DNA of 64,000 nt from JBMOOG01 sp049324535 (lineage in GTDB: Bacteria > Pseudomonadota > Alphaproteobacteria > Rhodobacterales > Rhodobacteraceae), in assembly GCA_049324535.1 (NCBI GenBank), contig JBMOOG010000028.1, positions 1-64,000 of the forward strand. Reading direction: 5' to 3'. The first letter of the stretch is position 1; each line of letters starts with the position of its first letter. Below are positions 7,389 to 15,003 of the stretch, piece after piece. The notes under the pieces were generated by a model. That model saw only the letters and a list, made by a program, of their open reading frames with translations. It was not told where the DNA came from and searched no databases. The position numbers and the translations under genes are program-made.

Positions 7389-7682
7389 TCACCGGCTCCA
7401 GCCGGGCTGTTCGTAAAGCGGACGCGACGGTCTCTGCCCCGAGCGGCGCAGCACACAGGCGTCGAACTCGGCCGCCGGGTCGCGGCCGGCCGCGTCGGGG
7501 GTGCCGAGCTCCAGCTCGACCCGGCTTGCCAGAGCTCCGTCGGCAAACCCGGTCCGAACCGTGCCGCGAAGGGGGGCAACCGTGCGCCGTGCATCGGCAC
7601 GGCACAGGGCTTCGGCGCGCTCGACCGGAAGCGGCGTGCAGGCGGTCAGGCCTGCGGCCAGGGCGGCGAGCGCCGCGCGCAT
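7389..7682 (-). CDS. Small putative lipoprotein in the sdh operon
   Basis: A 97-residue protein with a short lipoprotein signal (MRAALAALAAGLTAC); the LTAC lipobox puts the lipidated cysteine at residue 15. The mature part contains two more cysteines, one in AEALCRADARRTV and one in FDACVLRR. Its ATG overlaps the sdhA stop by one base (TGATG), so it is translationally coupled to sdhA. Small proteins of this layout are, as I recall, found in sdh operons of relatives, but no function is known to me. It is predicted in the outer or inner membrane facing the periplasm, so it is unlikely to be a complex II assembly factor acting on the cytoplasmic subunits. Confidence 0.65.
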   Translation of the reverse strand: MRAALAALAAGLTACTPLPVERAEALCRADARRTVAPLRGTVRTGFADGALASRVELELGTPDAAGRDPAAEFDACVLRRSGQRPSRPLYEQPGWSR

Positions 7683-9487
7683 CAGTAGACCCTCGCCTTG
7701 GGCGCGATGCGCGCCCGCTCGATCCCGCCCTCGGATTCGGGGGTCAGCGGCTCGACATGCACCGGGCGATACCCCAGACGGACATGGTCGCCCTCGACCC
7801 AGGCCAGGGTGTGCTTGCGCCAGTTCACGTCGTCGCGGTCGGGGAAATCCTCGTGGGCATGGGCGCCGCGGCTTTCCTTGCGGGCCTCGGCGGAAACGAT
7901 CGTGGCCAGCGCCGACGGCATCAGGTTGGTGAGCTCCAGCGTTTCCATCAGGTCGCTGTTCCAGATCAGGCTGCGGTCGGTCACCTTGATGTCCGCCATC
8001 TTGGCGGCGACCGCGGTCATGTTCCGCACCCCGTCCTTCAGGCTTTCCGACGACCGGAACACCGCCGCATCGCGCTGCATCGTCATCTGCATCTCGAGCC
8101 GCAGTTCCGCGGTCGGCTTCGCGCCATCGGCGTGGCGCATCGCGTCGAAGCGGTCGAAGGCCTTCTCGAGGCTCGCCTTGTTCAGCGGCGCGTTCGGCGC
8201 GCCGGCCTTGACCACCTGCCCGGCGCGGATCGCCGCGGCGCGGCCGAAGACCACGAGGTCGATGAGCGAGTTCGACCCCAGCCGGTTGGCGCCGTGCACG
8301 CTGGCGCAGGCGGCCTCGCCCGCGGCCATCAGGCCGGGGAACACCCGGTCGGGGTCCTCGGGGGTCGGGTCCAGAACCTCGCCCCAGTAGTTGGTGGGAA
8401 TGCCGCCCATGTTGTAGTGGACGGTCGGCAGCACCGGTATCGCCTCGCGCGTCACGTCCACGCCGGCAAAGATCCGGGCGCTTTCGGAAATGCCGGGAAG
8501 CCGTTCGTGCAGCACTTCCGGGGGCAGGTGGCTGAGGTTCAGCAGGATGTGGTCCTTCTTCGGGCCGACGCCGCGGCCCTCGCGGATTTCCAGCGTCATG
8601 CAGCGCGACACCACGTCGCGCGAGGCCAGATCCTTGTAATGGGGCGCGTAGCGTTCCATGAACCGCTCGCCTTCCGAGTTGGTCAGATAGCCGCCCTCGC
8701 CGCGCACGCCCTCGGTGATCAGGCAGCCCGCGCCGTAGATCCCGGTCGGGTGGAACTGGACGAACTCCATGTCCTCGAGAGGAAGGCCCGCGCGCGCCAC
8801 CATGCCGTTGCCGTCGCCGGTGCAGGTGTGGGCCGAAGTCGCCGAGAAATAGGCGCGCCCGTAGCCCCCGGTGGCCAGCACCGTCATCTTGGCGCTGAAC
8901 ACGTGCATGGTGCCGTCGTCGAGTTTCCAGGCCAGCACGCCCTGGCAGGCGCCATCCGCGCCGATCAGCAGGTCGAGCGCGAAATACTCGATGAAGAATT
9001 CGGCCTTCTGTTTCAGCGACTGGCCGTAGAGCGTGTGCAGGATCGCATGTCCGGTGCGGTCGGCCGCTGCGCAGGTGCGCTGCACGGGCGGGCCTTCGCC
9101 GAATTCGGTGGTGTGGCCGCCGAAGGGTCGCTGGTAGATCTTGCCCTCTTCGGTGCGCGAGAAGGGCACGCCGTAATGCTCGAGCTCGTAGACGGCGCGC
9201 GGGGCCTCACGGGCCAGGTACTCCATCGCGTCCATGTCACCCAGCCAGTCCGACCCCTTCACGGTGTCGTACATGTGCCACTGCCAGCTGTCGGGCCCCA
9301 TGTTGCCGAGGCTGGCCGCAATGCCGCCCTGCGCCGCCACGGTGTGGCTGCGGGTCGGGAACACCTTGGTCACGCAGGCGGTGCGCAGGCCCTGTTCGGC
9401 CATGCCCAGCGTCGCGCGCAAGCCGGCGCCGCCCGCGCCCACCACCACCACGTCGTATTCGTGGACTTCGTAAGGATATGCCGCCAT
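7682..9487 (-). CDS. sdhA: Succinate dehydrogenase flavoprotein subunit
   Basis: A 601-residue SdhA that oxidises succinate to fumarate with covalently bound FAD. The FAD dinucleotide fold is VVVGAGGAGLRATLG near residue 15. The covalent-flavin histidine lies in FPTRSHTVAAQGGIAASLGN, and the substrate region includes HTCTGDGNGM and the C-terminal ANRLGSNSLIDLVVFGR segment. Length and motifs are complete. It starts 11 bases after sdhD and its stop overlaps the lipoprotein ATG. Confidence 0.98.
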   Translation of the reverse strand: MAAYPYEVHEYDVVVVGAGGAGLRATLGMAEQGLRTACVTKVFPTRSHTVAAQGGIAASLGNMGPDSWQWHMYDTVKGSDWLGDMDAMEYLAREAPRAVYELEHYGVPFSRTEEGKIYQRPFGGHTTEFGEGPPVQRTCAAADRTGHAILHTLYGQSLKQKAEFFIEYFALDLLIGADGACQGVLAWKLDDGTMHVFSAKMTVLATGGYGRAYFSATSAHTCTGDGNGMVARAGLPLEDMEFVQFHPTGIYGAGCLITEGVRGEGGYLTNSEGERFMERYAPHYKDLASRDVVSRCMTLEIREGRGVGPKKDHILLNLSHLPPEVLHERLPGISESARIFAGVDVTREAIPVLPTVHYNMGGIPTNYWGEVLDPTPEDPDRVFPGLMAAGEAACASVHGANRLGSNSLIDLVVFGRAAAIRAGQVVKAGAPNAPLNKASLEKAFDRFDAMRHADGAKPTAELRLEMQMTMQRDAAVFRSSESLKDGVRNMTAVAAKMADIKVTDRSLIWNSDLMETLELTNLMPSALATIVSAEARKESRGAHAHEDFPDRDDVNWRKHTLAWVEGDHVRLGYRPVHVEPLTPESEGGIERARIAPKARVY

Positions 9488-9497
9488 GGATCCTGCC

Positions 9498-9869
9498 TCA
9501 GAGCGCGAGCTTGATGAGCGCGAAAAGCCCGACGGCGATCACCAGCCAGGCCAGATAGGTCGTGCCGAGGATCAGCGCGGTGCGCGTCGCGCCCCCGGTG
9601 TAGTCCTCGATCATCACCCGGGCGCCGTTCTTGAAGTGGACCATGCCCACCACCAGCGTCAGCGCGGTCACGATCGCGGGGAAGGGATGGGCGAAATAGG
9701 CCACGACCTGGTCATGCGGCGCGCCGAGGATGCGGCCGAAGGTGACGACGAAGACCGGGATCAGGACGGCCAGCGCCACCGAGGTGACGTGCATGTGCCA
9801 GAAGTGCGCCGTGCCGGTTTTCGAGGCCCCGAGGCCCATCGCGCGCTTGCGGTCGGTCAGGAAATCCAT
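9498..9869 (-). CDS. sdhD: Succinate dehydrogenase membrane anchor subunit D
   Basis: A 123-residue hydrophobic protein with three predicted membrane helices. It has the SdhD hallmarks: an N-terminal GLGASKTGTAHFWHMHVTSVAL segment, where the serine/arginine-type quinone-site region and heme ligand histidine are expected, and a central HDQVVAYFAHPFPAIV. It anchors SdhAB and helps form the ubiquinone site and heme b pocket. It begins nine bases downstream of sdhC. Confidence 0.9.
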   Translation of the reverse strand: MDFLTDRKRAMGLGASKTGTAHFWHMHVTSVALAVLIPVFVVTFGRILGAPHDQVVAYFAHPFPAIVTALTLVVGMVHFKNGARVMIEDYTGGATRTALILGTTYLAWLVIAVGLFALIKLAL

Positions 9870-9878
9870 CGCCGCCCC

Positions 9879-10268
9879 CTAGAGAAGGATGATTGTGATC
9901 ACGGTCAGAACGACCGATCCGATGATGCTGGCCCAGCCCAGCCGTTCGGCCGTGGGCACGTCCAGACCCCGCCCCGAGTCGAACCACAGATGGCGAAGCC
10001 CGGTCAGGAAGTGGTACCAGAGGGCCCAGATCGACCCGAGGAACACCAGCTTGCCCAGCCACGATCGCAGAACCCAGTCCGCCCAGGCGAAGTAGCCCGG
10101 ACCCACCGCGGCCGCGAGCAGCCACCAGACGATCAGCAGCGCGGCCAGGATGAGCGCATTGCCGGTGATGCGGGTCAGGATCGAGCTGACCGACGTCATC
10201 TGGAACCGGTAGTACTGACCCAGCATGAAGGGCGACAGCGGGCGGTTTCCGCGGTTCACATCGGCCAT
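9879..10268 (-). CDS. sdhC: Succinate dehydrogenase cytochrome b556 subunit C
   Basis: A 129-residue membrane anchor, first gene of the sdh operon. RPLSPFMLGQYYRFQMTSVSSILTRITG is the family's conserved N-terminal signature, with the SxxxR quinone-site residues, and HFLTGLRHLWFD carries the heme-ligand histidine region in helix II. Three membrane helices are predicted. ATG 10268 (MADVNRGNRPLSP) is preferred over an upstream in-frame ATG because the sequence before it has no family features and GGAGG lies just upstream. Confidence 0.95.
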   Translation of the reverse strand: MADVNRGNRPLSPFMLGQYYRFQMTSVSSILTRITGNALILAALLIVWWLLAAAVGPGYFAWADWVLRSWLGKLVFLGSIWALWYHFLTGLRHLWFDSGRGLDVPTAERLGWASIIGSVVLTVITIILL

Positions 10269-10323
10269 CGGAGGTCCTTTCCGGTTGGGTCGCGGCCCGA
10301 ACCGGGCCGGCCTGACTGCGCAA

Positions 10324-10351
10324 TGAATAGCGTCAAATTCCGGCATGTCAC
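10324..10351 (-). promoter_or_regulatory. sdhC: Possible sdh promoter
   Basis: On the minus strand, GTGACA (10351-10346) and TATTCA (10329-10324) are spaced by 16 bases, giving a partial sigma-70-like match, with transcription expected about 50 bases before sdhC. This is weak by itself. It is supported only by its place between the tandem palindromes at 10411-10440 and the start codon. Confidence 0.3.
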
Positions 10352-10410
10352 GCGATGCGAGCGCCAACTGCGGCCGAAACGCGCTTCGCAGGCGCAGAAA
10401 AGCGGTTTTG

Positions 10411-10440
10411 CGATCACAAGTTTTGCGCCCGTGATCACAG
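10411..10440 (-). promoter_or_regulatory. Tandem GATCAC operator pair upstream of sdhC
   Basis: Two sites, CGATCACA at 10411 and GTGATCACAG at 10431-10440, whose GATC centres are exactly 21 bp apart (two helical turns). The same arrangement, 23 of 30 bases identical, is found upstream of sucC at 16229-16258. The near edge is about 140 bp before the sdhC start, upstream of the proposed promoter, so an activator or a looping repressor are both possible. The regulator is not identified. Confidence 0.6.
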
Positions 10441-10458
10441 TTCCCGGCCTGCGCCGGT

Positions 10459-11490
10459 CTAGCGCGGAATCAGCGCCCAGTAGTCGAGATCGAGAAGCAC
10501 CTCGGGCCGGTATTTCCCGTCCTCGCCCTTCAGGACGAAGGGGTCGGACCCCGCCTTGACCGCGACCGTGCGCAGGCGGAGCGCGCCGACCGACGGCTCG
10601 GCGGTCTCGGCGCGGGCGATGACCTCGGACCAGGCCTTGACCGTGTCGCCGGCAAAGGCGGGATTGGCGTGGGCGCCGGCGTTCAGCGCCACGATCATCT
10701 GCGCGTTGGCGAGACCGTTGAAGGACAGCGCCCGCGCCAGGCTGATGATGTGGCCACCGTAGATGAGCCGCCGCCCGTCCTCGCGGAAGGTCGCGTCGAA
10801 ATGCACCTTGGCGGTGTTCTGCCAGAGCCGGGTCGCCAGCATGTGCTCGGATTCCTCGAGCGTCACGCCATCGACGTGGTCGATCCGCTCGCCCGGCTCA
10901 TAGTCGCCCCAGCGCCAGGGCTCGCCCGCCAGGCCGAAGTCGTAGCCCCGGAACGTGAGCCCGCGCGGCAGCACGAGGTTCTCGGGCGCGACCGAGGGCG
11001 CCGGTTCCGGCACCACGGCCGCCGGCGCGGGCGCGGCCCGGTCGCGCTTGCGCACCATCACCCAGCGCACGTAGTCCAGCACCGCCTCGCCGTGCTGGTT
11101 CAGCCCCCGCGTGCGCACCCAGACCACGCCCGAGGCTCCGTTCGAGTTCTCCTTCAGGCCGATCACCGTCGATTCCGACCGCAGCGTGTCGCCCGGCCAG
11201 ACCGGGGCGAGCCAGCGCCCCTCGGCATAGCCGAGGTTCGCCACCGCGTTCAGGCTGATGTCGGGGACCGTCTTGCCGAAGACCGTGTGAAAGGCGATCA
11301 GGTCGTCCAGCGGCGCCGTGCGCAGCCCGCAGGACCGCGCGAATTCGTCCGAGGAATAGAGCGCGCCGCGGGCCGGGTAGAGCGCGTGATAGAGCGCCCT
11401 CTCCCCCCCCGACAGCGTGCGCGGCACGGCGTGGCCGATGACCTCGCCCAGGCGGTAGTCCTCGAAGAAGCGCCCCGGATTGGTCTTCAT
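10459..11490 (-). CDS. mch: Mesaconyl-CoA hydratase (MaoC-type, two hot-dog domains)
   Basis: A 343-residue protein with two hot-dog domains. The N-terminal half opens MKTNPGRFFEDYRLGEVIGHAVPRTL and the second half contains NTAKVHFDATF and IYGGHIISLARALSFNGL. This double-domain layout and length fit beta-methylmalyl-CoA dehydratase/mesaconyl-CoA hydratase of the ethylmalonyl-CoA pathway, which interconverts mesaconyl-CoA and methylmalyl-CoA during acetate assimilation. In Rhodobacter sphaeroides, mch is, as I recall, close to mcl2, mdh and sdh/suc genes, as here. It is upstream of NnrU and mcl2 only in map order; all three are on the minus strand, with mcl2 transcribed first. Confidence 0.85.
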   Translation of the reverse strand: MKTNPGRFFEDYRLGEVIGHAVPRTLSGGERALYHALYPARGALYSSDEFARSCGLRTAPLDDLIAFHTVFGKTVPDISLNAVANLGYAEGRWLAPVWPGDTLRSESTVIGLKENSNGASGVVWVRTRGLNQHGEAVLDYVRWVMVRKRDRAAPAPAAVVPEPAPSVAPENLVLPRGLTFRGYDFGLAGEPWRWGDYEPGERIDHVDGVTLEESEHMLATRLWQNTAKVHFDATFREDGRRLIYGGHIISLARALSFNGLANAQMIVALNAGAHANPAFAGDTVKAWSEVIARAETAEPSVGALRLRTVAVKAGSDPFVLKGEDGKYRPEVLLDLDYWALIPR

Positions 11491-11499
11491 GCGCGTTTC

Positions 11500-12072
11500 C
11501 TACCCGTAGGTCCCGACGAAGGGATTGTGGCCAAGCCAGATGTGCACGCCCGCGACCAGCCCGTACATGACGGCCGCGATGGCCACCAGCGCGGCATCGC
11601 GCCGGATCCCGCCGGACGCCGGGCGCACCCAGGCCCCGGCCTGCGCGTTGATGAGCAGCATCGCCAGAACCGCCCAGAGCCCCATGCCTCCGAAAAGGAG
11701 GATCGACGCGAGGTCGCCGTTGACCAGAAGATGCGCGATGGCCCAGAGGATCACGCCGGTCAGCATCGGGTGGCGGATCTTCGTCCAGAGCACCCCCTTC
11801 GCCATGCCCGCCCCGAAGATCACGAAGGCGATCAGCATCAGAAGGTCGGTGAGATGCCCGATGCCGGCGATCGGGCTGTAGACCGGAACGATCTCGGCCC
11901 AGCGATAGCCGACGACCATCAGGACAAGCGCGGCGACCGCCATGACGGTGACGACCAGCTTCGCGGTCCCGTCCTCCATCGCGCCGCGCGGGCCGGGCGC
12001 GAGGCGCTTGAAGAGATGCGACGCCGCCCAGAGCGCCACCCCCACGATCAGAAGGCTCAGTCCCGTATCCAT
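11500..12072 (-). CDS. NnrU-family membrane protein
   Basis: A 190-residue protein with about six hydrophobic segments, starting MDTGLSLLIVGVALWAASH. The family pattern includes RHPMLTGVILWAIAHLLVNGDLAS, matching NnrU and the related isoprenylcysteine methyltransferase-like group (RHP..., H-L-NGD). NnrU was named from nitric-oxide-linked gene clusters, but many members lie elsewhere and their role is unknown. No denitrification gene is nearby. It is located between mcl2 and mch with short gaps, so it is likely cotranscribed with them. ATG 12072 gives the usual N-terminus. Confidence 0.8.
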   Translation of the reverse strand: MDTGLSLLIVGVALWAASHLFKRLAPGPRGAMEDGTAKLVVTVMAVAALVLMVVGYRWAEIVPVYSPIAGIGHLTDLLMLIAFVIFGAGMAKGVLWTKIRHPMLTGVILWAIAHLLVNGDLASILLFGGMGLWAVLAMLLINAQAGAWVRPASGGIRRDAALVAIAAVMYGLVAGVHIWLGHNPFVGTYG

Positions 12073-12121
12073 TGCCGCCACTCCCTGCTGGCTGTCCGTG
12101 CTCGCGGAACGGACCTTGGCC

Positions 12122-12979
12122 CTATTCGGCCGCCCCGGCAATGGCCTCGGCCTGGGCGATGAGGCGGCGCGCTGTCGCAACATGCAGGTTCTCGACGATG
12201 CGGCCGTCGAGCACCGCCACCCCCTGCCCCGCCGCAAGTGCCGCGTCGAAGGCGGCGATCTGCCGGCGGGCGAGGTCGAGTTCGGCCTCGGAAGGCGCGA
12301 AGACCGCGTTGGCCACGGCGATCTGGGCCGGATGGATCAGCGTCTTGCCGTCAAAGCCGAGATCGCGGCCCTGGGCGCATTCGGCGGCAAGGCCCGCCTC
12401 GTCCTGGAAGGCGTTGTAGACCCCGTCCACGATCACCCGCCCGCAGGCGCGCGCCGCCAGCAGGCAGGTCTGCAGGGCCGTCATCATCGGCAGGCGGTCG
12501 GAGCGCGCGCGGCAGCCGAGTTCGCGCGCAAGATCGTTCGTCCCCATCACCATGCCGGCCAGCCGCGGATGCGCGGCGATCGCTGCCGCGTTCAGCACCC
12601 CGGCCGCCGTCTCCATCATGGCCCAGAGATCGACGCCCGGCATCCGCCGCGCCACGGCCTCGATGTCCTCGGGCCCGTTGACCTTCGGAATGAGCACCGC
12701 ATCGACCGGACCGCCCGCAAACGCCTCCGCATCCGCTGCGCCCCATCCGGTGTCGAGCCCGTTGATCCGCAGGATGCGCGCCCGGCGGCCATAGTCCCTT
12801 TCGGCCAGAACCCGGGACAGAAGCGCGCGCGCGGCCGCCTTCTCGTCGGGCGCGACGGCGTCCTCCAGATCGAAGATGACGGCATCGGCCGGCAGGGTCA
12901 TCGCCTTTTCCAGCGCGCGATCCTTGGATCCGGGAATGTAGAGTACCGAACGGAAGGGGCGCGGCAGGGTCTCGGCCAT
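12122..12979 (-). CDS. mcl2: (3S)-malyl-CoA thioesterase / CitE-like lyase-fold protein
   Basis: A 285-residue HpcH/HpaI-CitE family protein. RSVLYIPGSKDRALEKAMTL is the family N-terminus; the magnesium and CoA-binding acids are in VIFDLEDAVAPDEK and in MMETAAGVLNAAAIAAHPRL, and GFDGKTLIHPAQIAVAN is the conserved C-terminal loop. The family includes citrate lyase beta, malyl-CoA lyase and the malyl-CoA thioesterase Mcl2 of the ethylmalonyl-CoA pathway. Linkage with mch and TCA genes favours Mcl2, which hydrolyses malyl-CoA to malate and CoA. The assignment over a generic CitE-like protein rests on context. ATG 12979 follows CCGGAGAGA. Confidence 0.75.
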   Translation of the reverse strand: MAETLPRPFRSVLYIPGSKDRALEKAMTLPADAVIFDLEDAVAPDEKAAARALLSRVLAERDYGRRARILRINGLDTGWGAADAEAFAGGPVDAVLIPKVNGPEDIEAVARRMPGVDLWAMMETAAGVLNAAAIAAHPRLAGMVMGTNDLARELGCRARSDRLPMMTALQTCLLAARACGRVIVDGVYNAFQDEAGLAAECAQGRDLGFDGKTLIHPAQIAVANAVFAPSEAELDLARRQIAAFDAALAAGQGVAVLDGRIVENLHVATARRLIAQAEAIAGAAE

Positions 12980-13059
12980 GATTCTCTCCGGCAACAATCT
13001 TGCGCCAGATGGCACGTCCTTGGCATTTTCGGCAAGCCCCGTTTTGCCGCAACGCAGCA

Positions 13060-13815
13060 TCAGCCCGCCAGGCCAGCCCTGCCCGCATCCCAGAGAAGCT
13101 TGACCGAGATCCCGAGAAGCGCCCAGGTGACCAGCCGGAAGAAAAGCGCCTGCGGGATCACCCGGACCAGCCGGACGCCCGCGAACACCGCCAAGGCCGC
13201 CGGCACCGACAGGACCAGCGCGGTTTCCAGGCTGTCGAGCGTGATCTGCCCGAGCGCCCAATAGGGCACGAGCTTGATCGCGTTGACCCAGGCGAAGAGG
13301 ATGGTGGTCGTGCCGGCGTAGACGGTCTTTTCCAGACGCTGGGGCAGCACATAGACCTGATAGGGCGGCGCCCCGGCGTGGCTCACGAAACTGGTGAAGC
13401 CGGTGGCCGCACCCCAGACGAGGCCCGGCCCCAGCTGCGCCGGCCGCGCCGGACGGCCGGCCCCGACCCCGGTCAGCAGCAGGACGGCGAAGACCGACCC
13501 GATCAGGCCGACAAGCCCGGTGACCGCCCAGTCGGGCACCCGCGACGCCAGAAGCCAGCCCAGCCCCACGCCCAGCGCCGTGGCCGGCACCAGGATCGCG
13601 AGGTTGCGGCGATCGAAGGCGTGGCGCCAGGCGTAGAGGCCGAAGGCATCGGACACGACATAGACCGGCAGAAGCAGCCCCGCCGCCGCCACCGGCGGCA
13701 TGACCAGCGCCAGGATCGGCACCGCAAGCATGCCGACCACGGGCAGGCCGCCCTTCGACAGGCCCACCAGCGCCGCCGCCAGCGCCGCCAGCGTCCAGGC
13801 CACCGCTCCGTCCAT
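13060..13815 (-). CDS. TauE/SafE-family (TSUP) anion permease
   Basis: A 251-residue inner-membrane protein with about eight hydrophobic segments. The N-terminal half has the TSUP signature (ALVGLSKGGLPVVGMLAVPILALVMPP), and the second half repeats it as WGAATGFTSFVSHAGAPPYQVYVLP. Family members export sulfite, sulfoacetate or other organosulfur anions, or take up other anions; the substrate cannot be told here. It is divergent from mdh, with starts 145 bp apart, and 80 bp upstream of mcl2 on the same strand. ATG 13815 is chosen because the hydrophobic core starts there. Confidence 0.85.
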   Translation of the reverse strand: MDGAVAWTLAALAAALVGLSKGGLPVVGMLAVPILALVMPPVAAAGLLLPVYVVSDAFGLYAWRHAFDRRNLAILVPATALGVGLGWLLASRVPDWAVTGLVGLIGSVFAVLLLTGVGAGRPARPAQLGPGLVWGAATGFTSFVSHAGAPPYQVYVLPQRLEKTVYAGTTTILFAWVNAIKLVPYWALGQITLDSLETALVLSVPAALAVFAGVRLVRVIPQALFFRLVTWALLGISVKLLWDAGRAGLAG

Positions 13816-13960
13816 CGCGCGCCTCCCCGCACCACGCTTTAGCGCAAACGGCGCCGGGCGAAAGCCCCCCGGCCCCTTCGCTGCGCTGCGGCAGGCTTGC
13901 CACAGGCCGGCCAAGGGGCTACGCAATCCCCCGACTCACAGCCCGGAACGGAGCTTCCCC

Positions 13961-14923
13961 ATGTCCAGACCCAAGATTGCGCTCATCGGCGCCGGCCAGA
14001 TCGGCGGCACGCTCGCCCATCTCGCCGCGATCAAGGAACTCGGCGATGTCGTCCTCTTCGACGTGGCCGAAGGCACCCCGCAGGGCAAGGCGCTCGACAT
14101 CGCCGAGAGCGGACCGTCGGAAGGCTTCGACGCCGAGCTGACCGGCACCAACGACTATGCCTTCATCCGCCGCGCCGATGTCTGCATCGTCACCGCCGGC
14201 GTGCCGCGCAAGCCGGGCATGAGCCGCGACGACCTTCTGGGCATCAACCTCAAGGTGATGAAGTCGGTCGGCGAAGGCATCAAGAAGCACGCGCCGGACG
14301 CGTTCGTGATCTGCATCACCAACCCGCTGGACGCGATGGTGTGGGCGCTGCGCGAATACTCGGGCCTGCCGCACAACAAGGTGGTCGGCATGGCCGGCGT
14401 GCTCGACTCGGCGCGGTTCCGCCACTTCCTCAGCCTCGAGTTCGGCGTGTCCATGCGCGACGTCACCGCCTTCGTGCTGGGCGGCCACGGCGACACGATG
14501 GTGCCGCTCACCCGCTATTCGACCGTGGCCGGCATCCCGCTGCCCGACCTTGTCGAGATGGGCTGGACCTCGAAGGACAAGCTGGACGCCATCGTGCAGC
14601 GCACCCGCGACGGCGGCGCCGAGATCGTCGGCCTGCTGAAGACGGGATCGGCCTACTACGCCCCGGCCACCGCCGCGATCGAGATGGCCGAGGCCTATCT
14701 CAAGGACCAGAAGCGCGTGCTGCCCTGTGCGGCCTACGTCAAGGGCGCCTACGGGCTCAAGGGCATGTATGTCGGCGTGCCGACCGTGCTCGGGGCGAAC
14801 GGCGTCGAGAAGGTCATCGACATCAAGCTTGATCGCGACGAACAGGCGATGTTCCAGAAATCGGTGGACGCGGTGAAGGGGCTGGTCGACGCCTGCAAGG
14901 CCATCGACCCGAGCCTCGGCTGA
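13961..14923 (+). CDS. mdh: Malate dehydrogenase
   Basis: A 320-residue NAD-dependent malate dehydrogenase of the lactate dehydrogenase-like type that is usual in alphaproteobacteria. The NAD fold is IALIGAGQIGGTLAHLAA with the NAD-selecting aspartate in VVLFDVAEG. The substrate arginines lie in GVPRKPGMSRDDLL and VLDSARFRHF, and the catalytic histidine is His176 in GGHGDTMVPLTRYS. It oxidises malate to oxaloacetate and opens the plus-strand TCA block. A strong hairpin follows its stop, so it is probably transcribed separately from the suc genes. Confidence 0.97.
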   Translation: MSRPKIALIGAGQIGGTLAHLAAIKELGDVVLFDVAEGTPQGKALDIAESGPSEGFDAELTGTNDYAFIRRADVCIVTAGVPRKPGMSRDDLLGINLKVMKSVGEGIKKHAPDAFVICITNPLDAMVWALREYSGLPHNKVVGMAGVLDSARFRHFLSLEFGVSMRDVTAFVLGGHGDTMVPLTRYSTVAGIPLPDLVEMGWTSKDKLDAIVQRTRDGGAEIVGLLKTGSAYYAPATAAIEMAEAYLKDQKRVLPCAAYVKGAYGLKGMYVGVPTVLGANGVEKVIDIKLDRDEQAMFQKSVDAVKGLVDACKAIDPSLG

Positions 14924-14956
14924 CGGCCGCACTTCCCTCTGGTCGCGGACCGGGCA

Positions 14957-14990
14957 AAGGGCGTAGGGTCTTCCTGCGCCCTTCGTCTTT
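14957..14990 (+). terminator. Rho-independent terminator after mdh
   Basis: An 11-bp stem with one G-T pair (AAGGGCGTAGG at 14957-14967 with CCTGCGCCCTT at 14973-14983) and a five-base loop is followed by CGTCTTT. It starts 34 bases after the mdh stop and 14 bases before the next start codon. Confidence 0.75.
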
Positions 14991-15003
14991 CCGGGATGCT
15001 GCC

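Noticed and set aside
9901..9906. TGTGATCACG inside sdhC resembling the operator palindrome
   Set aside because: It is within coding sequence for the C-terminal helix, single rather than paired, and lacks the 21-bp partner.
10294..10308. GGCCCG-AAC-CGGGCC hairpin in the sdhC leader
   Set aside because: Short, without T-run or a matching partner, and common at this GC content; not enough to call an attenuator or riboswitch.
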